From JAJPXC01 sp964520525 (lineage in GTDB: Bacteria; Bacteroidota; Bacteroidia; Bacteroidales; Muribaculaceae), in the NCBI GenBank assembly GCA_964520525.1, contig CAZFNR010000002.1, forward strand, positions 62,001-126,000: a DNA stretch of 64,000 nucleotides, in the 5' to 3' direction. Of this stretch, positions 16,936 through 24,849 are shown piece after piece. Position 1 is the first letter of the stretch; each line of letters begins with the position of its first letter. Made by a program: the position numbers and the translations under genes. Under the pieces are notes generated by a model, which saw only the letters and a program-made list of their open reading frames with translations, was not told where the DNA came from and made no database searches.

Positions 16936-17723
16936 GGTAAACACCGTTCCATCAGAACGTCCTCATATATCTTTTGCATTTTTGCGGTGAACACTGGGTA
17001 AGAGAGGGTTTCGCGGAAGTCTGACAATGCGTTCCGACCAAGCCGCAGGCGCAACTCGGGCGAGGCGATGAGACCTCTTATGGCTTCGGCCAAACCCGCC
17101 GAATCGCCGGGGGACACAAGTACCCCATTATGACCAGATTTTATATACTCAACCTGACCACCATTATCAGTCGTGATAACAGGTCTACCGTGGGCCATAC
17201 TCTCAAGCGCCGACAACTGAAAGGACCCCCTAACGGTTGAAGGGCAGACAATCACATCGACACTTTCGATAAACGGATGCACATTTTCATGGAAACCAAG
17301 CCAGTTTACACGCTCCAACACCACCTTGTCGACAGCCCCACAAATCCATCGATTAAACAACGAGTGAGATCCCTGCTTCACAATATCCCGCGTCACAACG
17401 ATAGCGGCCCGACGACGTCCGAACTGCAATCGAGCCATTACCGCCGGAAATGCGTCAAGAAAACCGTGTACATGGATTATCGAAGGTTCGCCACTACCTA
17501 TGATTTTGGAGAGCACAGAAAGAGAACGCCAATCGCCGAACTTCTTAAGCGGGGCTTTCACTACACGCAGCCCGCAGAATCTGAAATTATCATCAATCGA
17601 GTCTGTCGCGCCGGATAAAAGTGTCACCTCGTGGCCGCTACTATCCATGGCCGCACAGAAGTCCAATACATAACGTGCCACTCCGCCCCACTCGCCACCT
17701 TTTATAAGATGTATTATCTTCAT
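16932..17723 (-). CDS. Internally deleted chimeric GT4 paralogue, probably non-catalytic
   Basis: A 263-residue in-frame protein starting MKIIHLIKGGEWGGVARY (ATG at 17723; the frame is open 23 codons further, but that lies in the leader). The N-domain is a divergent GT4 N-domain up to AVDKVVL. It then jumps straight to ERVNWLGFHENVHPFI, skipping about 100 residues present in the neighbour, including the donor-binding VGR...K region. The E-x7-E motif has also lost its first Glu (VRGSFQLSALE against VREACPLSVLE). The C-terminal 120 residues are a near copy of the adjacent gene. Loss of two catalytic elements suggests a pseudogene or conversion donor, although no stop or frameshift is present. 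It is the first gene of the operon. Confidence 0.85.
   Translation of the reverse strand: MKIIHLIKGGEWGGVARYVLDFCAAMDSSGHEVTLLSGATDSIDDNFRFCGLRVVKAPLKKFGDWRSLSVLSKIIGSGEPSIIHVHGFLDAFPAVMARLQFGRRRAAIVVTRDIVKQGSHSLFNRWICGAVDKVVLERVNWLGFHENVHPFIESVDVIVCPSTVRGSFQLSALESMAHGRPVITTDNGGQVEYIKSGHNGVLVSPGDSAGLAEAIRGLIASPELRLRLGRNALSDFRETLSYPVFTAKMQKIYEDVLMERCLP
16962..17316 (-). repeat. 355-bp direct repeat, copy B (3' part of deleted GT4)
   Basis: Partner of 15859-16213, with the perfect 226-base tract at 16982-17207. The repeat ends exactly where the deleted gene's junction to its own N-domain lies, implicating recombination or gene conversion between the two genes. Confidence 0.95.
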
Positions 17724-17785
17724 GGAGATGATGAATCGATTGCCAAAAGCTCCCCTGTTTATAGCAATACTTGGCTTCGTTGTTA

Positions 17786-17892
17786 CATACAAAAAAGCGT
17801 GGGGAACCTACCAGTTGCTCGTTCCACAATCAGAGGCTTTCGCAATGCCTACTCAGTCGAAAACGAACAACGCAGAAGCCCACGCTTGTATG
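17786..17892 (-). ncRNA. Candidate structured RNA with long irregular hairpin and U-tract
   Basis: Read on the minus strand, CATACAAGCGTGGG (17892-17879) pairs with CCCACGCTT...TTGTATG (17803-17786), a 14-bp stem with a U bulge. Inside, GTTGTTCGTT pairs with AACGAGCAAC (10 bp), then GAG-AGGC with GCCT-C. An asymmetric internal bubble separates the two long helices. The 3' arm CCCACGC is followed by six U, so it could terminate transcription. The elongated hairpin with a bubble recalls 6S RNA or the Bacteroidales-1 motif, but I cannot confirm membership. Confidence 0.45.
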
Positions 17893-18124
17893 TATGAATC
17901 GCCCGACATCAATGAATTAAAGCCATGACGACTCGAAAATCATTGACGCGCGAGGATAAGACATACCCCGTAAGACATCTACCGTAGCGTTGTCCCTTGA
18001 CTGAGTTTATAGAAGTTGCGAAGTTCTAAAGAGTCAAGAACAAAGCGTCAAGTAAACGCTTTTCAAAAATAACTTATAACCCGCCCGCAAACCCCTCTGG
18101 GCTTCTACGAGCGGATATTTAGCG

Positions 18125-18132
18125 CAAAATTA
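18125..18132 (-). promoter_or_regulatory. Promoter -7 box of the GT4 operon or leader RNA
   Basis: TAATTTTG on the minus strand, with a possible TTG -33 at 18156-18154. It is about 400 bases from the first ORF, so the transcript has a long leader. Confidence 0.55.
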
Positions 18133-18179
18133 GCGCATTTTATCACATCGCCGCAATTATTATTTCATTTTAACAGTCG

Positions 18180-18227
18180 TTATAACAAGAGAGTGGCTGC
18201 GGTGACGCAGCCACTCTCTTGTTATAA
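18180..18227. terminator. Very long perfect hairpin terminator of valS
   Basis: A 22-bp uninterrupted stem (18180-18201 with 18206-18227) closed by the tetraloop GTGA, 15 bases after the valS stop on the minus strand. It insulates valS from the downstream leader promoter. Confidence 0.85.
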
Positions 18228-18242
18228 TGCGATACTTTCGCT

Positions 18243-20933
18243 TTATTTTTTCAATGCGGCAAGTGAAGCTTTGATGGTCGCTATCTTTGTCTCGGCGTCG
18301 GCTTGCTTGCGACGTTCCCCCTCGACCACGGCAGCAGGCGCATTGGCAACAAAGCGTTCGTTACCGAGTTTTTTCAATACTGAGTTCAAAAAACCTTGCT
18401 GATACTCGAGGTCTTTTTCGAGACGCGCTATCTCGGCATCGACATCGATATTGTTGGCCAGTGGAATGTTATATTCCGTGGTGCCGACAAGGAATGAAGC
18501 CGCAGCCGCATCCTTTTCAGCGACCGATGCAAAAACCGATAGATTTGCCAATTTCTTAACTACATCAGCAACAGCCAACGGCTCAGCGCCGACCGCCCTC
18601 AATTCCAACGCCTCACGAGGCGAAATATTCTTAGACGCGCGCACTCCGCGCACTCCGTTGACTATCTCCTTAGCTGCATCCATAACGGCAAGCGTTTCGG
18701 CCTTCACTTCACCATCAGCAATAATTGAAGCATACATAATCGATTCCCCATCCTTGCGTTCGGCTAAGTGCTGCCAAAGTTCCTCGGTGATGAATGGCAT
18801 GAACGGATGAAGCAGACGGAGCAAAGAGTCGAAATATCCAAGCGTTGCGTCGTAGGTAGCGCGGTCGATGGGTTGCCCATAGGCGGGTTTTACCATTTCA
18901 AGATACCATGACGAGAACTCGTCCCAGAACAGGCGGTAAACTGCCATCAGAGCCTCAGATAAGCGATATTTTGAGAACAGATCCTTAATCTCTGCCGCAG
19001 TCTCGCCCAATTTAGCCGCAAACCATTCTATAGCCTGGCGTGCGTAGACCGGTTGTTCGGCATCGGCTACCTCCCACCCCTTAACGAGACGGAACGCGTT
19101 CCATATCTTGTTGCAGAAATTGCGGCCTTGCTCGCAGAGTTTATCATCATAAAGGATGTCGTTACCGGCGGGTGCCGACAACAGCATACCCATTCTGACA
19201 CCGTCGGCTCCATATGTGGCTATGAGGTCGAGCGGGTCGGGCGAATTGCCGAGCGATTTTGACATCTTGCGACCCAATTTATCGCGCACGATACCGGTGA
19301 AATAAACATTCTTGAAAGGCATCTTGCCGACATACTCATAACCGGCCATAATCATACGAGACACCCAGAAGAAGATAATATCGGGTCCGGTAACCAAGTC
19401 TGATGTCGGATAGTAATAATTAATCTCGTCATTGCCGGGATTGTTAATGCCATCAAACAGCGACACAGGCCACAACCAAGAGCTGAACCAAGTGTCGAGA
19501 GCATCTTCGTCTTGACGCAAATCATCCATCGTCAAGGCTGGATTTCCACTCTTTTCGCGAGCAAGCGTCAAGGCTTCTTCGGGAGTCTCTGCCACAACAT
19601 AGATCTCCTCACCCTCGGGAGCGGGAAGGTAGTAGGCGGGAATGCGGTGCCCCCACCACAATTGACGGCTGATACACCAATCCTGGATATTTTCAAGCCA
19701 GTTCTTATATGTCGACTTATACTTAGCCGGATAGAACTTCAACTCATCATTCATCACCGGAGGTAATGCCAAATCAGCGAAATGCTGCATATTTAGGAAC
19801 CATTGCAAGCACAGACGCGGTTCGATAGGAACATGCGTACGTTCTGAATAGCCGACCTTATTATTATAATCTTCAACCTTTTCAAGCAGACCGGCAGTTG
19901 CAAGATCTTCAGCGATTTGCTTTCTCACATCGAAACGGTCCATACCGACATAAAGTCCGGCGGCTTCCGACACGGTAGCGTCGGGATTGAAAATATCTAT
20001 TGTTTCAAGATTATGCTGCTTGCCAAGCATATAGTCATTGGTGTCGTGAGCAGGCGTCACTTTCAGACAACCCGTACCAAACTCCACATCGACATATCGG
20101 TCTTCGATTACCGGAATAACGCGGTTAACCAACGGCACTATTACCTTTTTCCCGCTCAACCAACGGTTTTTCGGGTCTTTGGGATTGATGCACATCGCCG
20201 TGTCGCCCATAATAGTCTCCGGACGAGTGGTAGCCACAACGGCATAACGACGGCCATCGGCATCGCGGTGAACCACCTCACCTTCCTCGCCGGTCTCGCC
20301 GCTGCCGTCATCCTCAGCCACATAATACTTCAAATAGTAAAGTTTGCTATGTTCGTCTTGATAGATAACTTCCTCATTGCTGAGAGCGGTTTTTGCTTCC
20401 GGGTCCCAGTTGACCATGCGTAGGCCGCGGTATATCAAGCCCTTGTTGTAAAGGTCGACAAACACTTTGTTCACGCTCTCGGAGCGGGTTTCGTCCATCG
20501 TAAAGGCCGTGCGGCTCCAGTCGCATGACGCGCCGAGTTTCTTCAGCTGTTCAAGGATTATGCCACCATGCGTATGGGTCCAATCCCAAGCATGTTTAAG
20601 GAATTCATCGCGCGTCAGGTCGGTTTTCTTTATGCCCTCTTTTGCGAGTTTGCCCACGACTTTCGCCTCGGTAGCTATCGAAGCGTGGTCGGTACCCGGC
20701 ACCCACAAGGCATTCTTGCCCTCCATGCGGGCGCGGCGCACAAGAATATCTTGAATAGTATTGTTAAGCATATGCCCCATATGAAGCACGCCGGTCACAT
20801 TTGGCGGCGGTATCACGATGGTGTAGGGTTCTCGCTCATCAGGAACTGACTTAAACAAATCATGGTCCGTCCAATAAGCATACCATTTGCTTTCAACATC
20901 GGCGGGATTGTATTTTGTCGCTAACTCGTTCAT
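18243..20933 (-). CDS. valS: Valyl-tRNA synthetase
   Basis: An 896-residue class Ia synthetase charging tRNA-Val. The HIGH signature appears as HMGH at residues 51-54 (after PPPNVTGVL). The editing domain follows with TTRPETIMGDTA and TPAHDTNDY. KMSKS is at 556-560, then the anticodon-binding helix bundle. A C-terminal coiled coil (LEKDLEYQQGFLNSVLKKL and onward), as usual in ValS, contacts the tRNA elbow. Length is typical. It is monocistronic, with its own -7 box 39 bases upstream and a 22-bp terminator hairpin. Confidence 0.97.
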   Translation of the reverse strand: MNELATKYNPADVESKWYAYWTDHDLFKSVPDEREPYTIVIPPPNVTGVLHMGHMLNNTIQDILVRRARMEGKNALWVPGTDHASIATEAKVVGKLAKEGIKKTDLTRDEFLKHAWDWTHTHGGIILEQLKKLGASCDWSRTAFTMDETRSESVNKVFVDLYNKGLIYRGLRMVNWDPEAKTALSNEEVIYQDEHSKLYYLKYYVAEDDGSGETGEEGEVVHRDADGRRYAVVATTRPETIMGDTAMCINPKDPKNRWLSGKKVIVPLVNRVIPVIEDRYVDVEFGTGCLKVTPAHDTNDYMLGKQHNLETIDIFNPDATVSEAAGLYVGMDRFDVRKQIAEDLATAGLLEKVEDYNNKVGYSERTHVPIEPRLCLQWFLNMQHFADLALPPVMNDELKFYPAKYKSTYKNWLENIQDWCISRQLWWGHRIPAYYLPAPEGEEIYVVAETPEEALTLAREKSGNPALTMDDLRQDEDALDTWFSSWLWPVSLFDGINNPGNDEINYYYPTSDLVTGPDIIFFWVSRMIMAGYEYVGKMPFKNVYFTGIVRDKLGRKMSKSLGNSPDPLDLIATYGADGVRMGMLLSAPAGNDILYDDKLCEQGRNFCNKIWNAFRLVKGWEVADAEQPVYARQAIEWFAAKLGETAAEIKDLFSKYRLSEALMAVYRLFWDEFSSWYLEMVKPAYGQPIDRATYDATLGYFDSLLRLLHPFMPFITEELWQHLAERKDGESIMYASIIADGEVKAETLAVMDAAKEIVNGVRGVRASKNISPREALELRAVGAEPLAVADVVKKLANLSVFASVAEKDAAAASFLVGTTEYNIPLANNIDVDAEIARLEKDLEYQQGFLNSVLKKLGNERFVANAPAAVVEGERRKQADAETKIATIKASLAALKK

Positions 20934-20972
20934 CGGTATAATTTGGTATATAGCGGTTTATATTTGAAAACG

Positions 20973-20980
20973 CAAAATTA
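20973..20980 (-). promoter_or_regulatory. Promoter -7 box of valS
   Basis: TAATTTTG on the minus strand 39 bases before the ATG. No T-box-like leader fits in the short untranslated region. Confidence 0.6.
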
Positions 20981-21170
20981 CGAAAATATCATCACATCCT
21001 AAAATCAAATTTTCACATCTCACCAACATGATTAACGTGGCGGGGCGAAAAAGACGCATCACGAAAGCGATATAAATAGCGGATAAGTCCATATTCCGAT
21101 TATGCGCCGTGCGCTTGAATCGGATTGCGGCCCAAACCTTTATGAAAAATCGAGTAGAGAGGTTAATAGT

Positions 21171-22010
21171 ATGTCGGGGATTTTGAGTAACTTTGCGTTC
21201 AAGAGTTTCACACCACATATACAATCAACAAATTTGTCAACAGATCGACCATACAAACTCGGAGTGGCCCTAAGCGGCGGCGGAGCGCGGGGGTTTGCCC
21301 ATGCGGGAGCTTTGCAGGCTCTTGAAGAGGTCGGTTTGCGGCCCGATGTGATAGCCGGAGTGAGCGCGGGGTCAGTGATAAGCGCGTTTTATGCGGCCGG
21401 AGTCGTGCCATCGCTAATGCCGACGATATTTTCAAACGTAAAGTTTAAAACCTGCTGTGAACTTTCGGTCAACAAAGGCGGACTGTTCAAAATCGACAAA
21501 TTCGAGGCGTTTGTCGACAAAGCCCTCAGGGGGCACAAACAGATAGAAGACCTGCGCATACCCACCTACATCTGCGCCACAGACATCGACCATGGTGTAC
21601 CCGTAGCCTTCGACTCCGGGCCTATAGTCAAATGCGTGGCCGCATCATGCAGCATCCCCATACTGTTTAACCCGATTGTAATCGACGGCGTGTCGTATGT
21701 TGACGGCGGCGTGCTGCGCAACCTGCCCGCATGGGCCATCAGAGACAAATGCGAACGACTGATAGGGATAAACTGCTCCCCCTTGGTCAACGACAGCAAA
21801 CGGATGAATTCGATTGTCGACATCGCCCATCGCACCTATCGTCTCATGGCAAAAACAAACGTTCTGACCGACATGGCCATGTGTGACCTTGTGGTGGAGA
21901 CCAAGGATATAGCGCACTACAAGGTGTTCAATATGAAGGAAATCGAGCGCGTGTACAAAAGCGGATACCAATGCGCCATGGACTCACTGAAACGCAACAA
22001 ATGGATTTGA
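21171..22010 (+). CDS. Patatin-like phospholipase
   Basis: A 279-residue cytoplasmic lipid acyl hydrolase of the RssA/patatin group. It has the oxyanion loop LSGGGARGFAHAGAL, the nucleophile elbow GVSAGS (Ser65 counting from this start) and the catalytic Asp in YVDGGVLRN, the Ser-Asp dyad. The start is uncertain. The ATG at 21171 is the first Met, but a TAACTTTG promoter-like box lies inside the coding sequence at 21188-21195. Relatives have only about 8-10 residues before LGVALSGGGARG. A TTG at 21234 would therefore give a family-like N-terminus. No signal peptide. Substrate unknown. Confidence 0.88.
   Translation: MSGILSNFAFKSFTPHIQSTNLSTDRPYKLGVALSGGGARGFAHAGALQALEEVGLRPDVIAGVSAGSVISAFYAAGVVPSLMPTIFSNVKFKTCCELSVNKGGLFKIDKFEAFVDKALRGHKQIEDLRIPTYICATDIDHGVPVAFDSGPIVKCVAASCSIPILFNPIVIDGVSYVDGGVLRNLPAWAIRDKCERLIGINCSPLVNDSKRMNSIVDIAHRTYRLMAKTNVLTDMAMCDLVVETKDIAHYKVFNMKEIERVYKSGYQCAMDSLKRNKWI
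21188..21195 (+). promoter_or_regulatory. Promoter -7-like box overlapping the annotated start of the patatin gene
   Basis: TAACTTTG is a perfect -7 match 17 bases inside the ATG-initiated frame. If active, the transcript starts near 21200 and translation would use the TTG at 21234. Confidence 0.45.
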
Positions 22011-22051
22011 AAAACGACCATATCCCACTATAAAGAAGTTAACCATACACA

Positions 22052-23752
22052 ATGAATACCAAACCTATCATCTATCAACTAATCCCAAGGCTGTTTACCA
22101 ACATGAATGACAATTGTGTGCCAAACGGCACCATGGCTCAGAACGGCTCAGGGAAGCTGAACGACATAACTCAGGCTGTGCTGAAAGGGATAAAGGAACT
22201 GGGAACGACCCATGTGTGGTACACCGGCGTAATCGAACACGCCCACGCCACGGATTATACCAGATATGGCATACCGCGCCACAACCCACACATCATAAAA
22301 GGGCTGGCCGGATCGCCCTACGCAATCACAGACTACTATGACATCGACCCCGACATCGCGGTCAACGTGCCAAAGCGCATCGAGGAGTTTGAAGACCTCG
22401 TCACCAGAACCCACGACGCCGGGATGAAAGTCATAATCGATTTCGTGCCTAACCACGTCGGTCGACAATACCACTCCGATGCGAAGCCCGCCGGCATAAA
22501 AGACCTCGGAGCTGACGACGACAACACTCTATACTTCGGCCGCGACAACAACTTCTATTACATACCGCGCCAACTGTTCGCTCCGAACATAGACCTCGGA
22601 AGCGGCAAAGACGCGTATAGCGAGTTCCCGGCAAAAGCGACGGGCAACGACTGTTTCACGGCATTTCCCGGCCCATACGACTGGTATGAGACCGTAAAAC
22701 TGAACTATGGCATAGACTACGGTGACGGTTCGCACCACTTCTCCCCCATCCCCGACACCTGGTTCAAGATGCTGCACATACTGCGCTACTGGGCAGCCAA
22801 AGGGATAGACGGATTCCGCTGCGACATGGCGCACATGGTTCCCCTCGAATTTTGGAAGTGGGCTATTCCTAACGTTAAAGAGCACTTCCCGCACATCATA
22901 TTCATCGCCGAGATATACGACGTGGGTCTATACCGCAGTTTTATAAATGAAGGCGGATTCGACTACCTGTATGACAAAGTCAACCTCTATGACACCCTGC
23001 GCGCTATCCAGTGCCACAACCACTCGGCAGCCACAATCACAAATTGCTGGCAGACGGTCGATGGGATTTCAGACCATATGCTAAATTTCCTTGAGAACCA
23101 CGACGAGCAGCGTTTCGGTTCTCGACAGTATGCCGGAGACCCGGCAAAAGTGGTGCCGTCGCTTATCGTCAGTTCAATGATTAGCACCGGGCCGATGATG
23201 ATATACGCCGGACAAGAGCTTGGGGAACAAGCCACCGACGCTGAAGGATACAGCGGGCACGACGGACGCACCACCATATTTGACTACTGGAGCATACCGA
23301 CACTGCGCCGTTGGCTGAGCGACATCGAGAAATACACTCATCTGACCGCCCGCGAGAGATGGTTACGGGAACGTTATAAAACGATACTCAACATATGCCG
23401 CGATGAAAAGGCCATAACAGCAGGGCGATTCTTTGACCTGATGTATGTCAATTATGAAAATTCATCGCTCAATCCCCACAAACAGTATGTCTTTATGCGC
23501 AGTTACGCGACCGAGACCCTCGTGATAGCGGTCAATTTCGACTCTGCGCCATGCGACTTGAACATCAACATCCCCCAACACGCATTTGAGACTCTTAACC
23601 TGCCCCAAGGGGATGCTGTCGCAACCGACTTGCTGACAGGCGACAAAATGCGCAAAAGTTTCTCTCAGCACAAGCCGTTCGAGACGTTTGTCGCACCCTT
23701 TGATGCCGCCGTCTGGAAGATTAAACACAGAAATATCTCCACCTCCGACTAA
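22052..23752 (+). CDS. Alpha-amylase family (GH13) glycoside hydrolase, cytoplasmic
   Basis: A 566-residue (beta/alpha)8-barrel enzyme. GH13 conserved regions are VIIDFVPNHV (region I), GFRCDMAHM with nucleophile D258 (II), FIAEIYD with acid/base E287 (III) and FLENHDEQR with D351 (IV). A beta-rich C-terminal domain follows. No signal peptide is present, so it should act on intracellular alpha-glucans such as glycogen or imported maltodextrin. Specificity (amylase, maltosyltransferase or other) is not readable. It follows the patatin gene by 41 bases and may be co-transcribed with it, without an obvious functional link. Confidence 0.9.
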   Translation: MNTKPIIYQLIPRLFTNMNDNCVPNGTMAQNGSGKLNDITQAVLKGIKELGTTHVWYTGVIEHAHATDYTRYGIPRHNPHIIKGLAGSPYAITDYYDIDPDIAVNVPKRIEEFEDLVTRTHDAGMKVIIDFVPNHVGRQYHSDAKPAGIKDLGADDDNTLYFGRDNNFYYIPRQLFAPNIDLGSGKDAYSEFPAKATGNDCFTAFPGPYDWYETVKLNYGIDYGDGSHHFSPIPDTWFKMLHILRYWAAKGIDGFRCDMAHMVPLEFWKWAIPNVKEHFPHIIFIAEIYDVGLYRSFINEGGFDYLYDKVNLYDTLRAIQCHNHSAATITNCWQTVDGISDHMLNFLENHDEQRFGSRQYAGDPAKVVPSLIVSSMISTGPMMIYAGQELGEQATDAEGYSGHDGRTTIFDYWSIPTLRRWLSDIEKYTHLTARERWLRERYKTILNICRDEKAITAGRFFDLMYVNYENSSLNPHKQYVFMRSYATETLVIAVNFDSAPCDLNINIPQHAFETLNLPQGDAVATDLLTGDKMRKSFSQHKPFETFVAPFDAAVWKIKHRNISTSD

Positions 23753-23791
23753 AAATAAAGGCTAAAGCAAACCACTCTCGCCAAAAATGAC

Positions 23792-23799
23792 TAATTTTG
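23792..23799 (+). promoter_or_regulatory. Promoter -7 box of prs
   Basis: TAATTTTG, 25 bases before the prs ATG and 39 bases after the GH13 stop. Confidence 0.6.
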
Positions 23800-23824
23800 C
23801 ACCATCATTCATCCTCACAAAAAT

Positions 23825-24769
23825 ATGAGCAATAATTTACCCCCTTTCAAGGTATTTGCCGGCGAGAAGTCTCGTTACATGGCAGAAGAAATCTGCAAAG
23901 ATCTTGGCGTGGAACTTGGCAAAATGAACATCCAGCACTTCGCTGACGGAGAATTTGAGGTGTCATTTGAAGAATCAGTGCGCGGTTGCGAGGTGTATCT
24001 CGTACAATCCACCTTCCCTAACACCGACAACCTAATGGAGCTGTTGCTGATGATCGACGCTGCCAAGCGCGCATCGGCCAAATCGACAATCGCCGTTATC
24101 CCCTATTTCGGATGGGCGCGTCAAGACCGCAAGGACAAGCCGCGCGTGTCGATAGCAGCGAAACTTGTCGCCGACCTGTTGAGCACCGCGGGCGTTGACC
24201 GTGTAATCACGATGGATTTACACGCCGACCAGATTCAAGGATTTTTCAATGTCCCTGTCGACCATCTTTACGCCTCATCGGTCTTCATTCCCTACATCCA
24301 ATCGCTCAATTTAGAGAATATGGTAATCGCCACCCCCGATGTCGGCGGAGCGAAACGCGCCAACAGTTATGCGAAATATCTCGATTTACCGCTCGTGCTG
24401 TGCCACAAACAGCGCGCCAAGGCCAATGTGGTTGAGAACATGACTGTCATCGGTGATGTCAAAGATAAAAACGTGATACTTGTTGACGACATGGTCGACA
24501 CAGCCGGCACCATCACAAAAGCAGCAGACTTGATGCTGTCGCAGGGAGCCAAGACCGTGCGCGCGCTTGCCTCACACGCCATCATGAGCGACCCCGCTAC
24601 CCAGCGCGTGGAGGACTGCGGCTTGTCAGAGATGATTTTCACAAACAGCATCCCCTATGGGAAACGCTGTTCAAAGTGCACAATTCTAAGCGTAGCACGT
24701 CTGTTTGCCGACACGATACGCCGAGTACATTCCAATGAATCTATCTCATCACAGTATCTATTCAAGTAA
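23825..24769 (+). CDS. prs: Ribose-phosphate pyrophosphokinase (PRPP synthetase)
   Basis: This 314-residue class I enzyme makes PRPP from ribose 5-phosphate and ATP for nucleotide, His and Trp synthesis. Motifs: FAGEKSRYMAEEICKDLG at the start, the FADGE loop, the ATP-binding flexible loop YFGWARQDRKDKPR, the MDLHADQIQGFF region, and the ribose-phosphate loop VILVDDMVDTAGTI. The length is the family norm. Monocistronic, with its own -7 box and a GC-rich terminator. Confidence 0.97.
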   Translation: MSNNLPPFKVFAGEKSRYMAEEICKDLGVELGKMNIQHFADGEFEVSFEESVRGCEVYLVQSTFPNTDNLMELLLMIDAAKRASAKSTIAVIPYFGWARQDRKDKPRVSIAAKLVADLLSTAGVDRVITMDLHADQIQGFFNVPVDHLYASSVFIPYIQSLNLENMVIATPDVGGAKRANSYAKYLDLPLVLCHKQRAKANVVENMTVIGDVKDKNVILVDDMVDTAGTITKAADLMLSQGAKTVRALASHAIMSDPATQRVEDCGLSEMIFTNSIPYGKRCSKCTILSVARLFADTIRRVHSNESISSQYLFK

Positions 24770-24795
24770 CCCCGACACTATTTTTCTGAAATCAA

Positions 24796-24831
24796 AAGCG
24801 CGGCCCTGTCATGGGAGCCGCGCTTATTTTT
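24796..24831. terminator. Intrinsic terminator after prs
   Basis: AAGCGCGGC (24796-24804) pairs with GCCGCGCTT (24817-24825), followed by ATTTTTT. It also lies just past the stop of the convergent TonB receptor gene. Confidence 0.85.
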
Positions 24832-24849
24832 TATCTTTATCACAGGCGA

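Larger units (their letters stand above)
17724..18179 (-). other. Long untranslated leader region of the GT4/LTA-synthase operon
   Basis: About 400 bases with no supportable reading frame lie between a -7 box at 18132-18125 and the ATG at 17723, read leftwards. The region is rich in inverted repeats: AAAGCGT/ACGCTTT (18042-18048 with 18056-18062), TTGACT/AGTCAA pairing around 18001-18040, and the large terminal hairpin 17786-17892. It could be a regulatory leader (attenuator) or an independent small RNA. Plus-strand frames here are short and broken. Confidence 0.5.

Noticed and set aside
17277..17928. Several plus-strand short frames across the deleted GT4 and its leader
   Set aside because: They are antisense to a recognisable GT4 or fall in the structured leader; none has a promoter or recognisable protein motif.
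21971..23800. Polysaccharide-utilisation locus around the GH13 enzyme and TonB receptor
   Set aside because: The GH13 protein lacks a signal peptide, no SusD-like gene is present, and prs plus terminators separate it from the receptor.
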